Below are positions 20,815-31,900 of a stretch of 60,000 nucleotides of DNA, in pieces. The DNA is taken from contig NC_081408.1 of the NCBI RefSeq assembly GCF_030272615.1, positions 63,672,614-63,732,613 of the forward strand. The letters are read 5' to 3'. A model generated the notes under the pieces. It ran no database searches. It saw only the letters and a program-made list of their open reading frames with translations, and was not told the DNA's origin. Position 1 is the stretch's first letter. Each line of letters starts with the position of its first letter. The position numbers and the translations under genes are program-made. The stretch is from Cryptomeria japonica. Its lineage: Eukaryota; Streptophyta; Pinopsida; Cupressales; Cupressaceae.

Positions 20815-22075
20815 TGTAGCATCCTAAAATTGTGACACTTGCAATTTCGACTGCATTTTGGTCTTCACGATGGCGATGCAATACGGAACCTGAATGGAGA
20901 CCTTGAAACTTGTCCACGACATCAAAAACTACATTTTCAAGCACCCTGGCCTGATCCTCCTTGCACCCTGCTATCCCGGGAGGTGGGACCAGAGTGCCCA
21001 ATGCCCTGGTCCTCCAGGACTAGGGCGCCCAACACCCTGGTCCTCCAGGACCATGGTGCCCAGTGCCCTGGTCCCTGGGTCCTATTTTGGGCCCGGTCTC
21101 TTTTGGGCATTGGGTCTTTTTGTTTGCAAATTGGAAAATAACATTTCTTGGTCCTCCCAAGGTCGGAAAAATCAGTCTATCAGCCCTAATTGACAAGTAT
21201 ATAAACTACATTTCCTCTCCCATTTTGGTAATAAGAGGGTATGACGGAAAAAGAGTGGAAACGATACTCAAGCATTCAAGCATTCAAGCATTCCTTCAAG
21301 CAATTGAGCATTCTAAGTCTCCATTCAAGGCTAAGTGTTGCATTCAAGACAAGGATTCAACCATTGAAGAGGAGATCACATATCACATACAACATACAAC
21401 ATACAACAACATCTATACCTTCACATATAAGGATACAAACATCCTTACAACAAGGTACTAGTACTTGTTTTACATTACAAACATTTACATTTACAGCATT
21501 TCTCATTTCTTGGTTAATTCCAAAACTGGGGTTTGACCTAAGGGAAAACCCCTAATCCCTAACCCCCCAATCATCCTCACTTTTCTGTGTGTAGGTTGCA
21601 GGTACGCAGTTGTAATTGAAGATCTGGAATCCTTGTGTAGAGACGAACAGATCCCCCTTCGTTTCACGGATTTTTCGGAGGACCGTGTGCACACCGGGCG
21701 CCATCGTCCCGTCAACTTTCGCTCAAATTTGTAGGACAGCGCCGTATCGACATTTTACTACTAATTCCAAGTCCGCAACTTCATCCTATATTCCTATCTC
21801 TGTTTATAAGCGAATCGTTGTCACTTTACATGCATTCCTAGCTTAATCCTTCTATCCACATTTCTTTACAAAAGAGGGTAGTCTTGCTATCTTAACCCTT
21901 GAAACTCATTTAGAATCCAATCTTGCATTGTGTGGGGTTGGATCTTGTGGGTTTCAACCCCTCTTTTGAATGTAAAGTCTCCACTAAGTGAAAACCGCTG
22001 ATCCTAGTGACCTCCCTTCTCTCTCCTTGGAGTTGGAGAGGGGAGAGCAACTAGGGTTCGATTTTCCGCTTTACA
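20815..22075 (+). repeat. 3' LTR of Gypsy D
   Basis: This is the second copy of the LTR at 14197-15465. It has an intact TATATAAAC (21198-21206) and one fewer copy of the AAGCATTC unit, which exactly accounts for its 8-base shorter length. It is followed by GTAAT, the probable target duplication. Confidence 0.9.
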
Positions 22076-22080
22076 GTAAT

Positions 22081-22555
22081 GAGTGAGATCTTGATTAACA
22101 GTATGTGAATGTTATGATCTGTAATTAGTCTTGAAAGTTTGTATAAAGGGTTGGGAAAATAATTGATACATCGATAAGGAAGGTTTCATTATTCACCGAT
22201 ACAGTCTGTGCTTAAACCGGAACTCATCTAGCATATCAGATGCACACTCAGAGTTCCTATTTTTTATTGTAATTTAGTATTTTGTGTATGTAGTCAGTAA
22301 GGCTCCTTAGTGATGAGAAGTGTGCTCTAGGTAGTGTGCCTTCCTACATGTGTAGGCCCCTTTCATTTAATATTTATTCAATTAGCTAGTGGATAGATAT
22401 TATGGGTCAAAAATTCCATCGTGGTTTTTCCTCTTTGAGGTTATCCATGTATAAATCTCTGTGTTATGGTGTTCATCTTTGTGGTTGCATTGTTATTACT
22501 TGTTGCTATTTTCTTTTATGCATACCACTTACAAACTTCTTTATATTTCTTTATG
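22081..22555 (+). repeat. 3' LTR of element C, remainder
   Basis: Sequence after Gypsy D continues a Copia-type LTR: CCATCGTGGTTTTTCC followed by ATGTATAAATCTCTGTG (about 22417-22462) corresponds to the conserved block near the 3' part of the Copia E LTRs. The LTR end and primer-site-like sequence are absent; another element's 3' end begins near 22556. Confidence 0.5.
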
Positions 22556-23391
22556 TCCTGATCTTAGGGGGAGTTTGTTGGAGATATCTTCTTGCTTTGC
22601 ATTGATTATTTTTCACAATCAAATGTTGCCATCAATTATAAAGTGGGAGATTGTTGGATATTTTTGGTCATTGATACTACTAGGATATGTTGTTATCATT
22701 GATGTCAACATATTTCTGTGTATTTCTCCAGTGATTGCATATTGGGAAGATCTTATGAGCCGGTCTGCAATATTGTTTTGTTGATCACTATTTTGCACAG
22801 TTCAATATTTCATCAGCTATATTTTGGTGTGATCAGATCTTGTGCTAAGATTTTGGGATATTGTTTGGGATGGTCCTATGTGTCTTTATTTTAGATGAAT
22901 CATGATTTGGTGCTCTGCAAGTTATCTTTCTTCATGACAGTTGCTGATTGGTTGTGTTCTTGTGTTTTTAGACGTTGATAGATTAATATTTGATAAGTGG
23001 TGTTGCTGCAATTGTTATTGATTATTTAAACATGCTTGCTGATGTTTCCTAGTCATTTCCTATTTGTTTTGTCAATTTACATTGATCTTTGTGCAATTGT
23101 TTGATGGTTTCCATGAACTGGTGATGATTTTCGTGTTTTGCAGTTTTCCTAGTGGTGTAGCGTGTTACGATTGATCTTGGCATTATTTCTGGTGGAGTTG
23201 AGCATTTGGGAATTTTAATTAGGTCCATGATATGTCATATACATAATTGTATTGGTATTGTGTTTGATCTTTGTATTGTGTAATGTAACTTTGTAATTGA
23301 TGGTTGAGGGTTTAGCCGACCTTGTTATCAAGGTTGATGGATTGTATATATAGGTGATATATTCATGCAAAATAGGTGTAGATATTGTGTC
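22556..23391 (+). repeat. Polypurine tract and truncated 3' LTR of another Copia-type element
   Basis: TTAGGGGGAG (about 22563-22572) and AAAGTGGGAGAT (22640-22651) look like two polypurine tracts. The LTR starts TGTTGGATATT at 22652, with the typical TCATTGATGTCAACA block. It is cut at 23391 by the start of the next LTR. No coding sequence is seen. Confidence 0.6.
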
Positions 23392-25328
23392 TGTTGGAAT
23401 TGTATTGTCATTGATGTCAACCAGTATAGGCAATTGGTATGCAGACAAGAAGGAAAGGTGTATTACCGATAAACATGACAAGCAACATCCATTGGTAAGC
23501 AAGCAAAGGACAACAAAGATGAACATGGCCACCGGAAGGATGGCTACTGGTAAGCTTTGTGTATGCAAGGTGCAATAAGGAGATGTCACTAGCATGGTGG
23601 TTCACCAGTAAGTTAATATAATTAGCATGAAAGGTATGTTATCGATATGAAGTCAAGTGCAGTGTAAACTGGTAGGTATGTTACCAGTTTGTAAGAAGAT
23701 GCAAAATATGTACATGTGAAGTTCTCTCATCTAATGGAGATGTGCATAATGATTCACTATAGTCATATGCCTTGGATTGGTGACCATTCAATATGATCCA
23801 CCAACAGTATAGTAAAGTGTAGGTGTAGGTCAACCGATAGGGTTAGGAAACCTAGTAAACAAGATGGACCGGTAGTATAAGGTACACTGGTTGAGTGATT
23901 AGTTGGTGACTGACTAAAAATCGACAAAGTGGACTTAGCTGAGTTGGATGCTGACAAAGGATGCCATGTATGAACCAAGTGTCTAACATACAATAGTTGG
24001 TGTAGTGTGCTTCAATGAGGTAGTTCAAGAATCAGGCAACATTTAATGAAAAGTGCAAAAATCATAGGTAAGTTGCAAAAGTTTGTGGCTCGAGGAAGAT
24101 CAATGGATGACTACTATGTACTGATCAATGCATGATATTTGATATCCTTGTCGACCTAGAGGATAAAATTGCTGAAATATTAATGGTGATTGACAGAAAG
24201 TAGAGCCATGCTTGCCAAAAATAGAAAACATGCATAGGTAGAAGGAGATATGGTAGTGCAGTGTTGCTTTGTTGTAGGATTATGATCTCAGAGATTAGAT
24301 TTGATTAGATTCAATCTGATTGAAGTCGGTAGAGAAAACCCTAAATGTGCCAATTTTTTAATGTGCTCTTTGGTTGGAAGTTTACGTATAAATATATAGA
24401 TTTAAGATCAAAGATGATGATTCTCCATAAGAGATTGAGGCCAGAGAAGAGAGAATGAACATAGAGTGTGACTAGAGAAAAATATCAAAAGTGTTTAACT
24501 ATTTAAGTAGAACTGACAGAAGAGGTTGAACCAGTAAGAGGGTTGAACTCTAGTTTAATTGGTAAGGCCAAAGCAATTGGTAATTACAAAAGAGTATAGT
24601 AGTTGTGTGAAATAGTAAAGGAAGATCCATCCAGATAGAAATAGAGAGTGAAGGAGAGAGGGGTGAGTACCAGAGAAGATTAGGCAATATAGAAGTAGGG
24701 TAGAAGAGGAATCAGACATAGAAGACATTGCAGATGATGAGAAGTCAAAAAATTAGTAGTCTAGCAAACCAACAGTGTTTAAATTGGTAAGAAAGTATTG
24801 CAAGGTAAAAGAGAGCATAGTGAAGACCAGAGAAAGTAAAGAGAGGTATAGGCTGACTAGTAAGGGGTCAAAGTAAGTGAATAGTGAACCAGTGGAGTTT
24901 TTTCATTGGAGGTGTTACAAAACTAATTTGTAACAAGATGCTATCATTTTAATAAGTTGTTATTTCATTACATTTCACCAAGTTGGAGATCAGTGTAGGG
25001 GTTGGTGCCCTAAATCAATAAGGGTTGGTTCTTCTTGGGTTGGTACCCTAAATCTTTGTAATACAGATGTTTCATTGTGAAGCTGGATTGGAGCAGCAGT
25101 CTTTAGCAACTTTTCTTACCGAGGTTTTTACCACATTGGGTTTTTCTTGTATAATCAGTGTTATATGATATTTCTTTGTGTGCTTGCATTTTGATCTCCT
25201 CTCTTATCTCATTGGTATATCCTCTTCGTGCCTGAATTGCTAACCATTATTTAAAGTTAGGATTAAAAGGTTAGAATTTTTGGAAACCACAAATTCACCC
25301 CCCTCTCAGTATCATCTACTGTTCAACA
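23392..25328 (+). repeat. Copia-type 5' LTR
   Basis: This 1,937-base LTR starts TGTTGGAATTGTATTGTCATTG and ends TGTTCAACA beside a Met-tRNA primer-binding site. Its near-terminal sequence includes AATTCACCCCCCTCTCAGTA (about 25292-25311) and the GAGGTTTTTACCACATTGG block (about 25120). It is of the same general family as the LTR of Copia B. No matching 3' LTR is recognised in the window. Confidence 0.8.
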
Positions 25329-25330
25329 AT

Positions 25331-25343
25331 TGGTATCAGAGCC
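25331..25343 (+). other. Primer-binding site
   Basis: TGGTATCAGAGCC follows the LTR end by two bases, the Met-tRNA primer-binding site. Confidence 0.9.
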
Positions 25344-26352
25344 TTACATTCCCGATTGGTTAAAGCTTTCTCTAGCTTGGGTTGATTATGGTCTAAGAAC
25401 ACAATGGTAATGTTGTCTTCAAAATCTGACTCACTTCAACATCCTTATAATAAGATGATTAAACTCTATGCAAGAGGAATGTTAAGGGGAAGGAAATTCT
25501 TAGGACAACATATGACAAGGTTTGATTTAACCTTCTACACTTTAGACTTATTCATAGTCTAGGCGGGTATACCTTTGTGAACTAGATTCACACTTTCAAA
25601 AGATAAATCCACAAAAAACCAGTCCAGAAAACTAGTAGATCTATTCACTTGAAACTAACTGAAACAAAGGAATGAAAATTATACTCATATTCAGTATTTT
25701 GATCAACAAAACATGCAATAGACAACCTTGATCGATACCAGTGCATTATCCAAGGTCACATAGTCACCAAAATTCAAACAATACTCCCCAAATAGAATAT
25801 CTCCACACATCCCATTGGCTCGGCCTCTTTTAATCCCTATATATATGCCAAGCATACATGAGAATTTATACATATCAAATGAAACTATGCTCATCAAGAT
25901 TCAAGATGTCTCACAGGTAATTTACTGGTAGAAGTGATCCCTACATATTTAATTTCCCTCCTAAAGAAAAAAGCTAGCAAACACATCTACTGAAAGTTGC
26001 CTTGCAACCCCTATTCAAACAAAATAACCCCTGGATTATTTAGTATGAAATAGTAAATAAATGCAAACACATTTGAAGATGACACAAAGCTTTACTCAAA
26101 ACTGATGGTCTATATATTGATATTATCTTTAGAAAAGTATAACAAGAAGCTTTTGAATATTCCCCATTAAACTCAAAAAAGCTCAGATAAATTTCTACAG
26201 TGTTTTCTTACAATTGTTTGTGATCCCTCTCTCTCTAGTCCTGGAAGCCATTTATAACAATACGAATGCACAAAGCTTCAGACTTTCCGAGGAGAGTTTG
26301 TTACAATAATTTCTTTCCAAAAAAGAAGTTATAAAGCCTTTTACAAAAATAG
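25344..26352. other. Element start, then 3' flank of the minus-strand ORF; no gene recognised
   Basis: The first about 150 bases are the internal start of the element with the preceding LTR, including ATG at 25404 and a short frame of about 50 codons with no domain. The rest is AT-rich sequence downstream of the minus-strand ORF ending at 26353. I see no LTR, polypurine tract or poly(A) tail that would mark the end of that unit. Confidence 0.4.
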
Positions 26353-27494
26353 TTACAAGTTCTTTTCAGCCCCTGCACCTTCTTCAATAGGTTGTTCGGT
26401 TGCAACCTCTTCTACCTTTTCAGGGGCGCTCTCTAACTGTTCCGGATTATGGGTGGCATATTTTGTTGTCCACTCATCATACACATCATTGATTGGCCAT
26501 GAGAAATTAATCACTTTAGCCTTTGTCTTGGTCAACATTTTCCAGGAGTTTCTCATCTTGTTGACTTCTGAATTGAGAAAACCATAATGTGACTTAATTT
26601 TCTCTATCTCCTATATTGTCACAACAAAGAAGGAAGCATCATCTAGATCAATAATTCCTTTAATTCTTGCTAACAGTTTGGCTTCTACCTCCTTAAGCCA
26701 CACTTGTTTGTCCTTCAGTTGATCTAAGCAAACAAAAATTCCTAGGAGCAACTCAAAAACCTGATCAGCATATTCCTTTTTGCACAAGTTAACTTTCCTA
26801 TCAACATTATCCACCCCTTCTGCTAATTTTACTAAATCTTTAGTGATGTCACAAGTGGATTTAATGATAGGATTGGCCCCTGCTTCATCATAAGATGCAC
26901 ACATAAACTCTAAATCTTGCTCTCTAGGCCTCCACTTGTCAAAAATAGGTGTCAAAATGGCCTTATCTCCCCTGAGCTCATTCCATATATCCAAAATTTT
27001 ACCTACATTATTGTATAGCAATGAGGCATTCATGGCACCTGCAAAACTAATGACAATGGCCTTTATTCTATCCTCATACTTCTTTGCATATAGGGCTTGA
27101 GCTTGTTTTAAATTCTCTAACTCTTGAGGAGTAATCTCAATCACTTGGGAGCTAGAAGGTGCTAGAGATGGTGGGGACTCAATGATAGGGCTGGTAGGTG
27201 GAGGTCTGGCAGGAGAAGAGGAGATCATCAGTGTTGAGGATTCACCTTGATGATACTGTCCTGCTAGCTACTTTTGCAATTTAGCAATGATGCTATCTCT
27301 ATTCCTTACCTCTTCTTAGGCATTAGTGTAGGCTTTTAAAACTATCTCCAGTTTAACCTGGAGATCTGCCTTTTCCTTAGCCTCCCTTTCTGCTACTGCA
27401 ACACTAAATTTTGCAGTTACTAGTACAATGCCAGTGGCTTCCACTACCCCAGTAGTTTGCACTCTCTTCACCATCATTCCTCTAAGATAACCTG
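26353..27494 (-). pseudogene. Unrecognised long ORF, C-terminal part (after the Copia I insertion)
   Basis: This is the downstream half of an ORF whose start lies at 36023. Joined across the Copia I insertion with one ACCCT copy removed, the frame continues without a shift. It begins in a short region before three stops (two TAG, one TAA), then a Ser/Pro-rich linker near 27210-27150, then a helical 200-residue region (27150-26611, including CDITKDLVKLAEGVDNVDRK) and an ending with WKMLTKTKAKVINFSWP and EEVATEQPIEEGAGAEKN before TAA at 26353. No RT, protease or integrase motif is seen. I do not recognise the family. Confidence 0.55.
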
Positions 27495-27499
27495 ACCCT
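27495..27499. other. Target-site duplication of Copia I, left copy
   Basis: ACCCT immediately precedes the LTR start TGTTAGAG and is repeated at 33547-33551. Confidence 0.9.
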
Positions 27500-27815
27500 T
27501 GTTAGAGTAAAGTAATTAATTAACTTTACTCTCCTCTTAAGATTTCACTTTATGCACATATTAGTCATTTAATAATTAATATTTAATTATTAAATGCACT
27601 CTCCTTAGGGTTAGGTTTTCCTTTGGTGTTGATCTCTTTTATAAGGATTGATCTCTTGTATTTTTCTTCTTCTTGACTCATTTTTCTCTGATAATAAATC
27701 TTTTCACTTTGTCAGAGCCAAAACCCTTGTTTTTGTTCTCTCTCTTTCTCTGTGATAGGTTTCTTGCATGCAGGTTTCTTTGGGTTTTGTGGATTTGTAT
27801 TTCTCAAATCCTACA
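27500..27815 (+). repeat. 5' LTR of Copia I
   Basis: The LTR runs from TGTTAGAG to AAATCCTACA. Its start is AT-rich (TTAATTAAC, then AATTAATATTTAATTATT) and a TATA-like TTTATAAGG lies near 27638. It is about 97% identical to 33233-33546. Confidence 0.92.
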
Positions 27816-27828
27816 TGGTATCAGAGCC
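27816..27828 (+). other. Primer-binding site of Copia I
   Basis: TGGTATCAGAGCC abuts the LTR end with no spacer. Confidence 0.9.
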
Positions 27829-28978
27829 AGATCTGCTGTAGCTTGTTCAGCCTTTTGAAAGATTTTGAGCTCTAGGTTTTGGTTGCATCAGATCTGTGTT
27901 TGTCTTCTATTTTTTTATTTTGGAATAGGGGTACTTTTTTTTGGTGCACTTTGAGCCCAAACGCACCTCACCGTTGATCTTGCAGCACCCAAAAATCCCT
28001 ATTTTCATATAAAATACGTCTAATTCGGACACAGTTGCTCCAGAAGGCAAAAAAATTTTGCCCCAAGGCCGTATGGCCCCAAGGCATGCAGTTCGAGGCG
28101 AGAAAAATATAAAAAAATTAAAAAAATTAAAAAAACAACACTGTTTTTGAAAAAAATGGGCACTGCCCGTTTCCATAGCCACGCCGCCGGTGTGCAGCCC
28201 GGCGGCCACTGCCCGGCCACCGCCGCCAGCGGTAACAACCGCTCGCGGCCAGGCAGCCACCACCACGCTGCCCAGCGGGCCTGCCGCTCCCTGCGCCACC
28301 CGTGTGCCTCCCCCTCTCCACCAGCACCAGTGGTGCCACCACCGTGCTACCAGCCGCTATGCCAGCTCCTGGTCACCCAGTGGACCAGGGGCCATTTTTT
28401 TTAAGCCCCTAAGGGCTAGAAGGGCCAAACTGGATTTTTTGGAGCTGTTTTACAAAATCGGGCATAAATCAGGCGTCCGATCTCCATTTTTTGAAAACGA
28501 ATAGGTGTTGGAAAGCTGACTCTGAGCCCGTTCTAATGATATAGGAATTTTTTCACATTTTTCTAGTTTAATTGCAATTTTTTGTAGTCAAAGTCTGATG
28601 AGCCTTTTTGCACTCCGAGGGGCATAACCTGCTTGTTTTTGCTCTATTTTTCGAAAGCAAATAGATGTTGGAAAGGTGGTTCTATGCTCTTTCCAGATCT
28701 ATAGTCTATTTCATCAGTAAATTCTTCGTGTGCTCATAATTTTGTCTCAACCCATTACTACTTTCTATCATTTTTCAGCTTTCAGTTAGTACTGGGGATT
28801 AGTTTTTTGCATTGTGGGGGGTATTTTTTTCTTGCTTTCTGTTATTTACATCAGAAAACCAAAATCTACAAACACCAAAACAAAACAACCAAACCCCTTC
28901 TACATCTTCTATCTAGTTCTGAAAGACCACTTAATAATAATTAAAAAATTTCAGAGCAGTTGAGGCATAGTTCATAGG
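27829..28978 (+). other. Leader of Copia I with GC-rich island and direct repeat
   Basis: No gene is supported. About 28166-28395 is strikingly GC- and CpG-rich against AT-rich flanks. A roughly 90-base segment (about 28455-28546, with GGTGTTGGAAAGCTG) is repeated in diverged form at about 28612-28706 (with GATGTTGGAAAGGTG). Open frames across the island exist in several phases on both strands, which GC richness explains. Confidence 0.6.
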
Positions 28979-31900
28979 ATGGCCAACAAACCTATTGAAT
29001 GTCTCACACCACATAATTACCACACTTGGAAGGGTCACATGATGACTCTTCTCTAGTCTCGAGGGTTATGGTCCTATTTGGATGAGGTTTAGCCTCAGTT
29101 GACATGTGCCTTTAAGGTTATGGAACACATGAACAATATGGATCAGGCTATGGGATTGATGGCTTTACACATTTCTGACAGTCTCCAGTTTCATCTTGAG
29201 GGTTGTCTCACTCCTTGAGCCATTTGGACCAAGTTTGATGGACTTTTTGGTACTGTCAATGAGTTCAGAGCTTTGCAGCTTGAGGCAGAGTTAACTTCTT
29301 TGGTACTTGATTCATTTCCCTCTATTGAGGACTTTCTGATGAAGTTCAAACAACAAAGATCTATCTTCCAGGGTTGTGGTAAGACTAAGACTGATACAGA
29401 GTGCATTTTCCTGATCCTCTCCAAGCTTTGGGGTCCATTTTAGATCTTCTCTTTGACCTTCTATTCCACCATGGATGCCTTGGGAGCTCGACATGTCATG
29501 CCTTCTTTTGAGGTCTTTTGTGATTGTCTGACTCATGAGCAAGCTAAGCTTAAGCAGTTGGATTCACTTTCAGGTTCACAGAATCAAGCATTGGTAGCCC
29601 AGTCCTCCAAAGGAAAATAGAAGCAGAAACCGAAGCCTAAGAAAGATTCAGAGGCTAGTGAGAATCCCTACAAGCCACCACCTAAGTCTGATTCAAAACC
29701 ATAGTCCAATTCTAAAAAGGGCAAATCTTCAAAGTCTGGTGAGTCTTCCTCCAAGACTAAGAAGAACTCTGGTGATCCTTGCAGTTTTTGTGGCAAGGAA
29801 GGACATCCCATTTCTAGGTGTTGGAAACATTTAGAGGCTTTGGAGGAAGCCATGCAGCAGCATAATATCAGTGCACCTCAGCCTCCTTCACAACCCACAG
29901 GGAAAGGTCATGCTCTTTCTGCACGAGCATTGTCCTATGCACCCACTTGGATTCTAGATTCTAGTGCCTCTCATCATATGACACACATAGAGGATTTGGT
30001 CACCGCTCTTGCCCCTACAGGAACTAGACATATTGCAGTTGGTGACTCAGCACAACTTTCCATTCAGGGTTCCGGAACTATTTCATTGGATGGTGGTTGT
30101 CTACAGGATGTGCTTTTGGTTCCTGACATTTCAACAAACCTTCTATCCATTTATCAGATTTGCCACTCTGGCTCTGGTAAGATAGTTGAGTTCTCACCTC
30201 ATGATGTGGTTATTCGAGATCTTTATGATCCTGACTTGGTTGTGGCTACTGGGAGTGTGGATTCTACATCTCACTTATATAGATTTGATGGCTTTGAGAG
30301 TTCAGACACTGTTGGTTCCTCTCTTATAGCACATGCAGATTCAGTGTGCTGGCTTTGGCATGAGCGTTTTGGCCATGTCAATTATAGATATCTACAGCAC
30401 ATGAGTACACAGGCACTTGTGATTGGGCTTCCACAGATTTCTTGTACTGATGGTGTATGTCATGTTTGTGTCCTTGGCAAACATCATTGAGATCCTTTTC
30501 CTACGGGTCGAGCCTCTCATGCTAGGGTAGCCCTAGAGTTGGTACACAGTAATCTTATGTCATTTCTGACTCCTTCCTTTTCAGGGGCCCATTATGTGCT
30601 CACTTTTATTGATGACTTCTCTAGACGTACATGGGTGTACTTTCTTAAGTACAAGTATGATGTCTTTGACTCATTCAGAATTTTTAAGACATTTGTGGAG
30701 AAGCAATCTGGACTTTCTATCAGGAGGATATGCACAGATAATGGGGGGGAGTATGTTAATTAGGCTTTCAGAGATTTTTGCAGTGAGCATGGTTTACAAC
30801 ATCAGTTTACAGTTCCTTACACCCCTCAGCAGAATGGTGTTGCTAAGAGAAAGAACAGAACCTTACGAGAGATGGCAAATTGTATGATACAGTCTCGAGC
30901 TATGAGTTCTTCATTTTGGGTTGAGGCAGTCAATTGTGCCAATTATATTCAGAATCGGATGCCTCATAAGGCATTGTGACATATGACTCCTGAGGAGGCT
31001 TGGACCCATGTCAAGCCTGATGTTTCTACATTCCAAGTTTTTGATAGTGAGGCTTGGGCATTTATTCCTGATGCTCAGTGGAAAGCCATGGAGAGGAAGA
31101 GCCGACCACTCATATTTGTTGGCTACTATGAGGATGTTAAGGCATATAAGTTGTTTGATCCTGATTCCAGAGAGGTCTTGTTTCAGTGGGATGTCCAGTT
31201 TGATGAGTGCTATCCTCAGATGGATTCTCCATCACCAGCTTGTCCCTCATTGCCTACTCCTTCCTCTTCATCTCTTGAGGATTACTTATCTCTTGAGGAT
31301 TATGTAGATGATGATCCACCATCTCCACCACCACTAGTTACTCCGTCTTTGCCGAGGTGGGCCCATGACACTGTTGATGCAGCTAGTTCTTTGGCAGGTG
31401 ATCCTTCAGATACTCATCGCACTCGTGCTCAGATGTCTAGTTCTAGTCTTTTGAGTCATGCCATTTCAGATGATCCTCAAAAGTTTTCAGAGGTGATAGG
31501 ACACCTTGAGTGGGATAGGGCCATGGATGAGGAGTATTCTTCTTTGATGAAGAATCATACTTGGGATCTTTGTCCTCTTCCTAAGGGAAGAAAGTTGGTT
31601 CGATGCAAGTGGGTGTATCGTACCAAGTATGTTGTAGATGGTTCATTTGATAAGTATAAGGCACATCTTATTGCGAAGGGGTTTTCTCAGGTAGAGGGTA
31701 TTGACTACTCTGAGACCTTTGCTCCTGTTGCCAAGATGAATTCTATATGCCTGGTACTTTCACTTGTAGCTTCACAGGGATGGACAGTGTTTCAGATGGA
31801 TGTGAAGAGTGCCTTCTTGCATGGAGACCTACATGAGGAGATCTATATGGAGTAGCCTTAGGGATTTGTGTAGGACACTTCTTTGGTTTACAGACTTTGT

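Larger units (their letters stand above)
14197..22075 (+). mobile_element. Gypsy D: complete non-autonomous Tat-like element
   Basis: Two LTRs of 1,269 and 1,261 bases flank a 5.3 kb interior with a candidate primer-binding site, a 1.2 kb leader, one long gag-protease ORF and a polypurine tract. No RT, RNase H or integrase motif is present in any frame, so the element would need proteins supplied by another. Flanking GCAAT/GTAAT looks like a 5-base target duplication with one transition. It is inserted in the 3' LTR of element C. The gag zinc motif and the LGYPWL region of the protease point to the Tat side of Gypsy. Confidence 0.85.

Noticed and set aside
23215-23993. Frames of 60-126 codons on both strands
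   Set aside because: They lie across the junction of two Copia-type LTRs and have no retroelement or host motif.
25703-25897. 64-codon minus-strand frame downstream of the unknown ORF
   Set aside because: It is short, lacks any domain and lies in probable 3' flanking sequence.
28020-28504. Several Ala/Pro/His-rich frames over the GC island of Copia I
   Set aside because: Both strands and several phases are open, as expected of GC-rich sequence; they lie in an untranslated leader.
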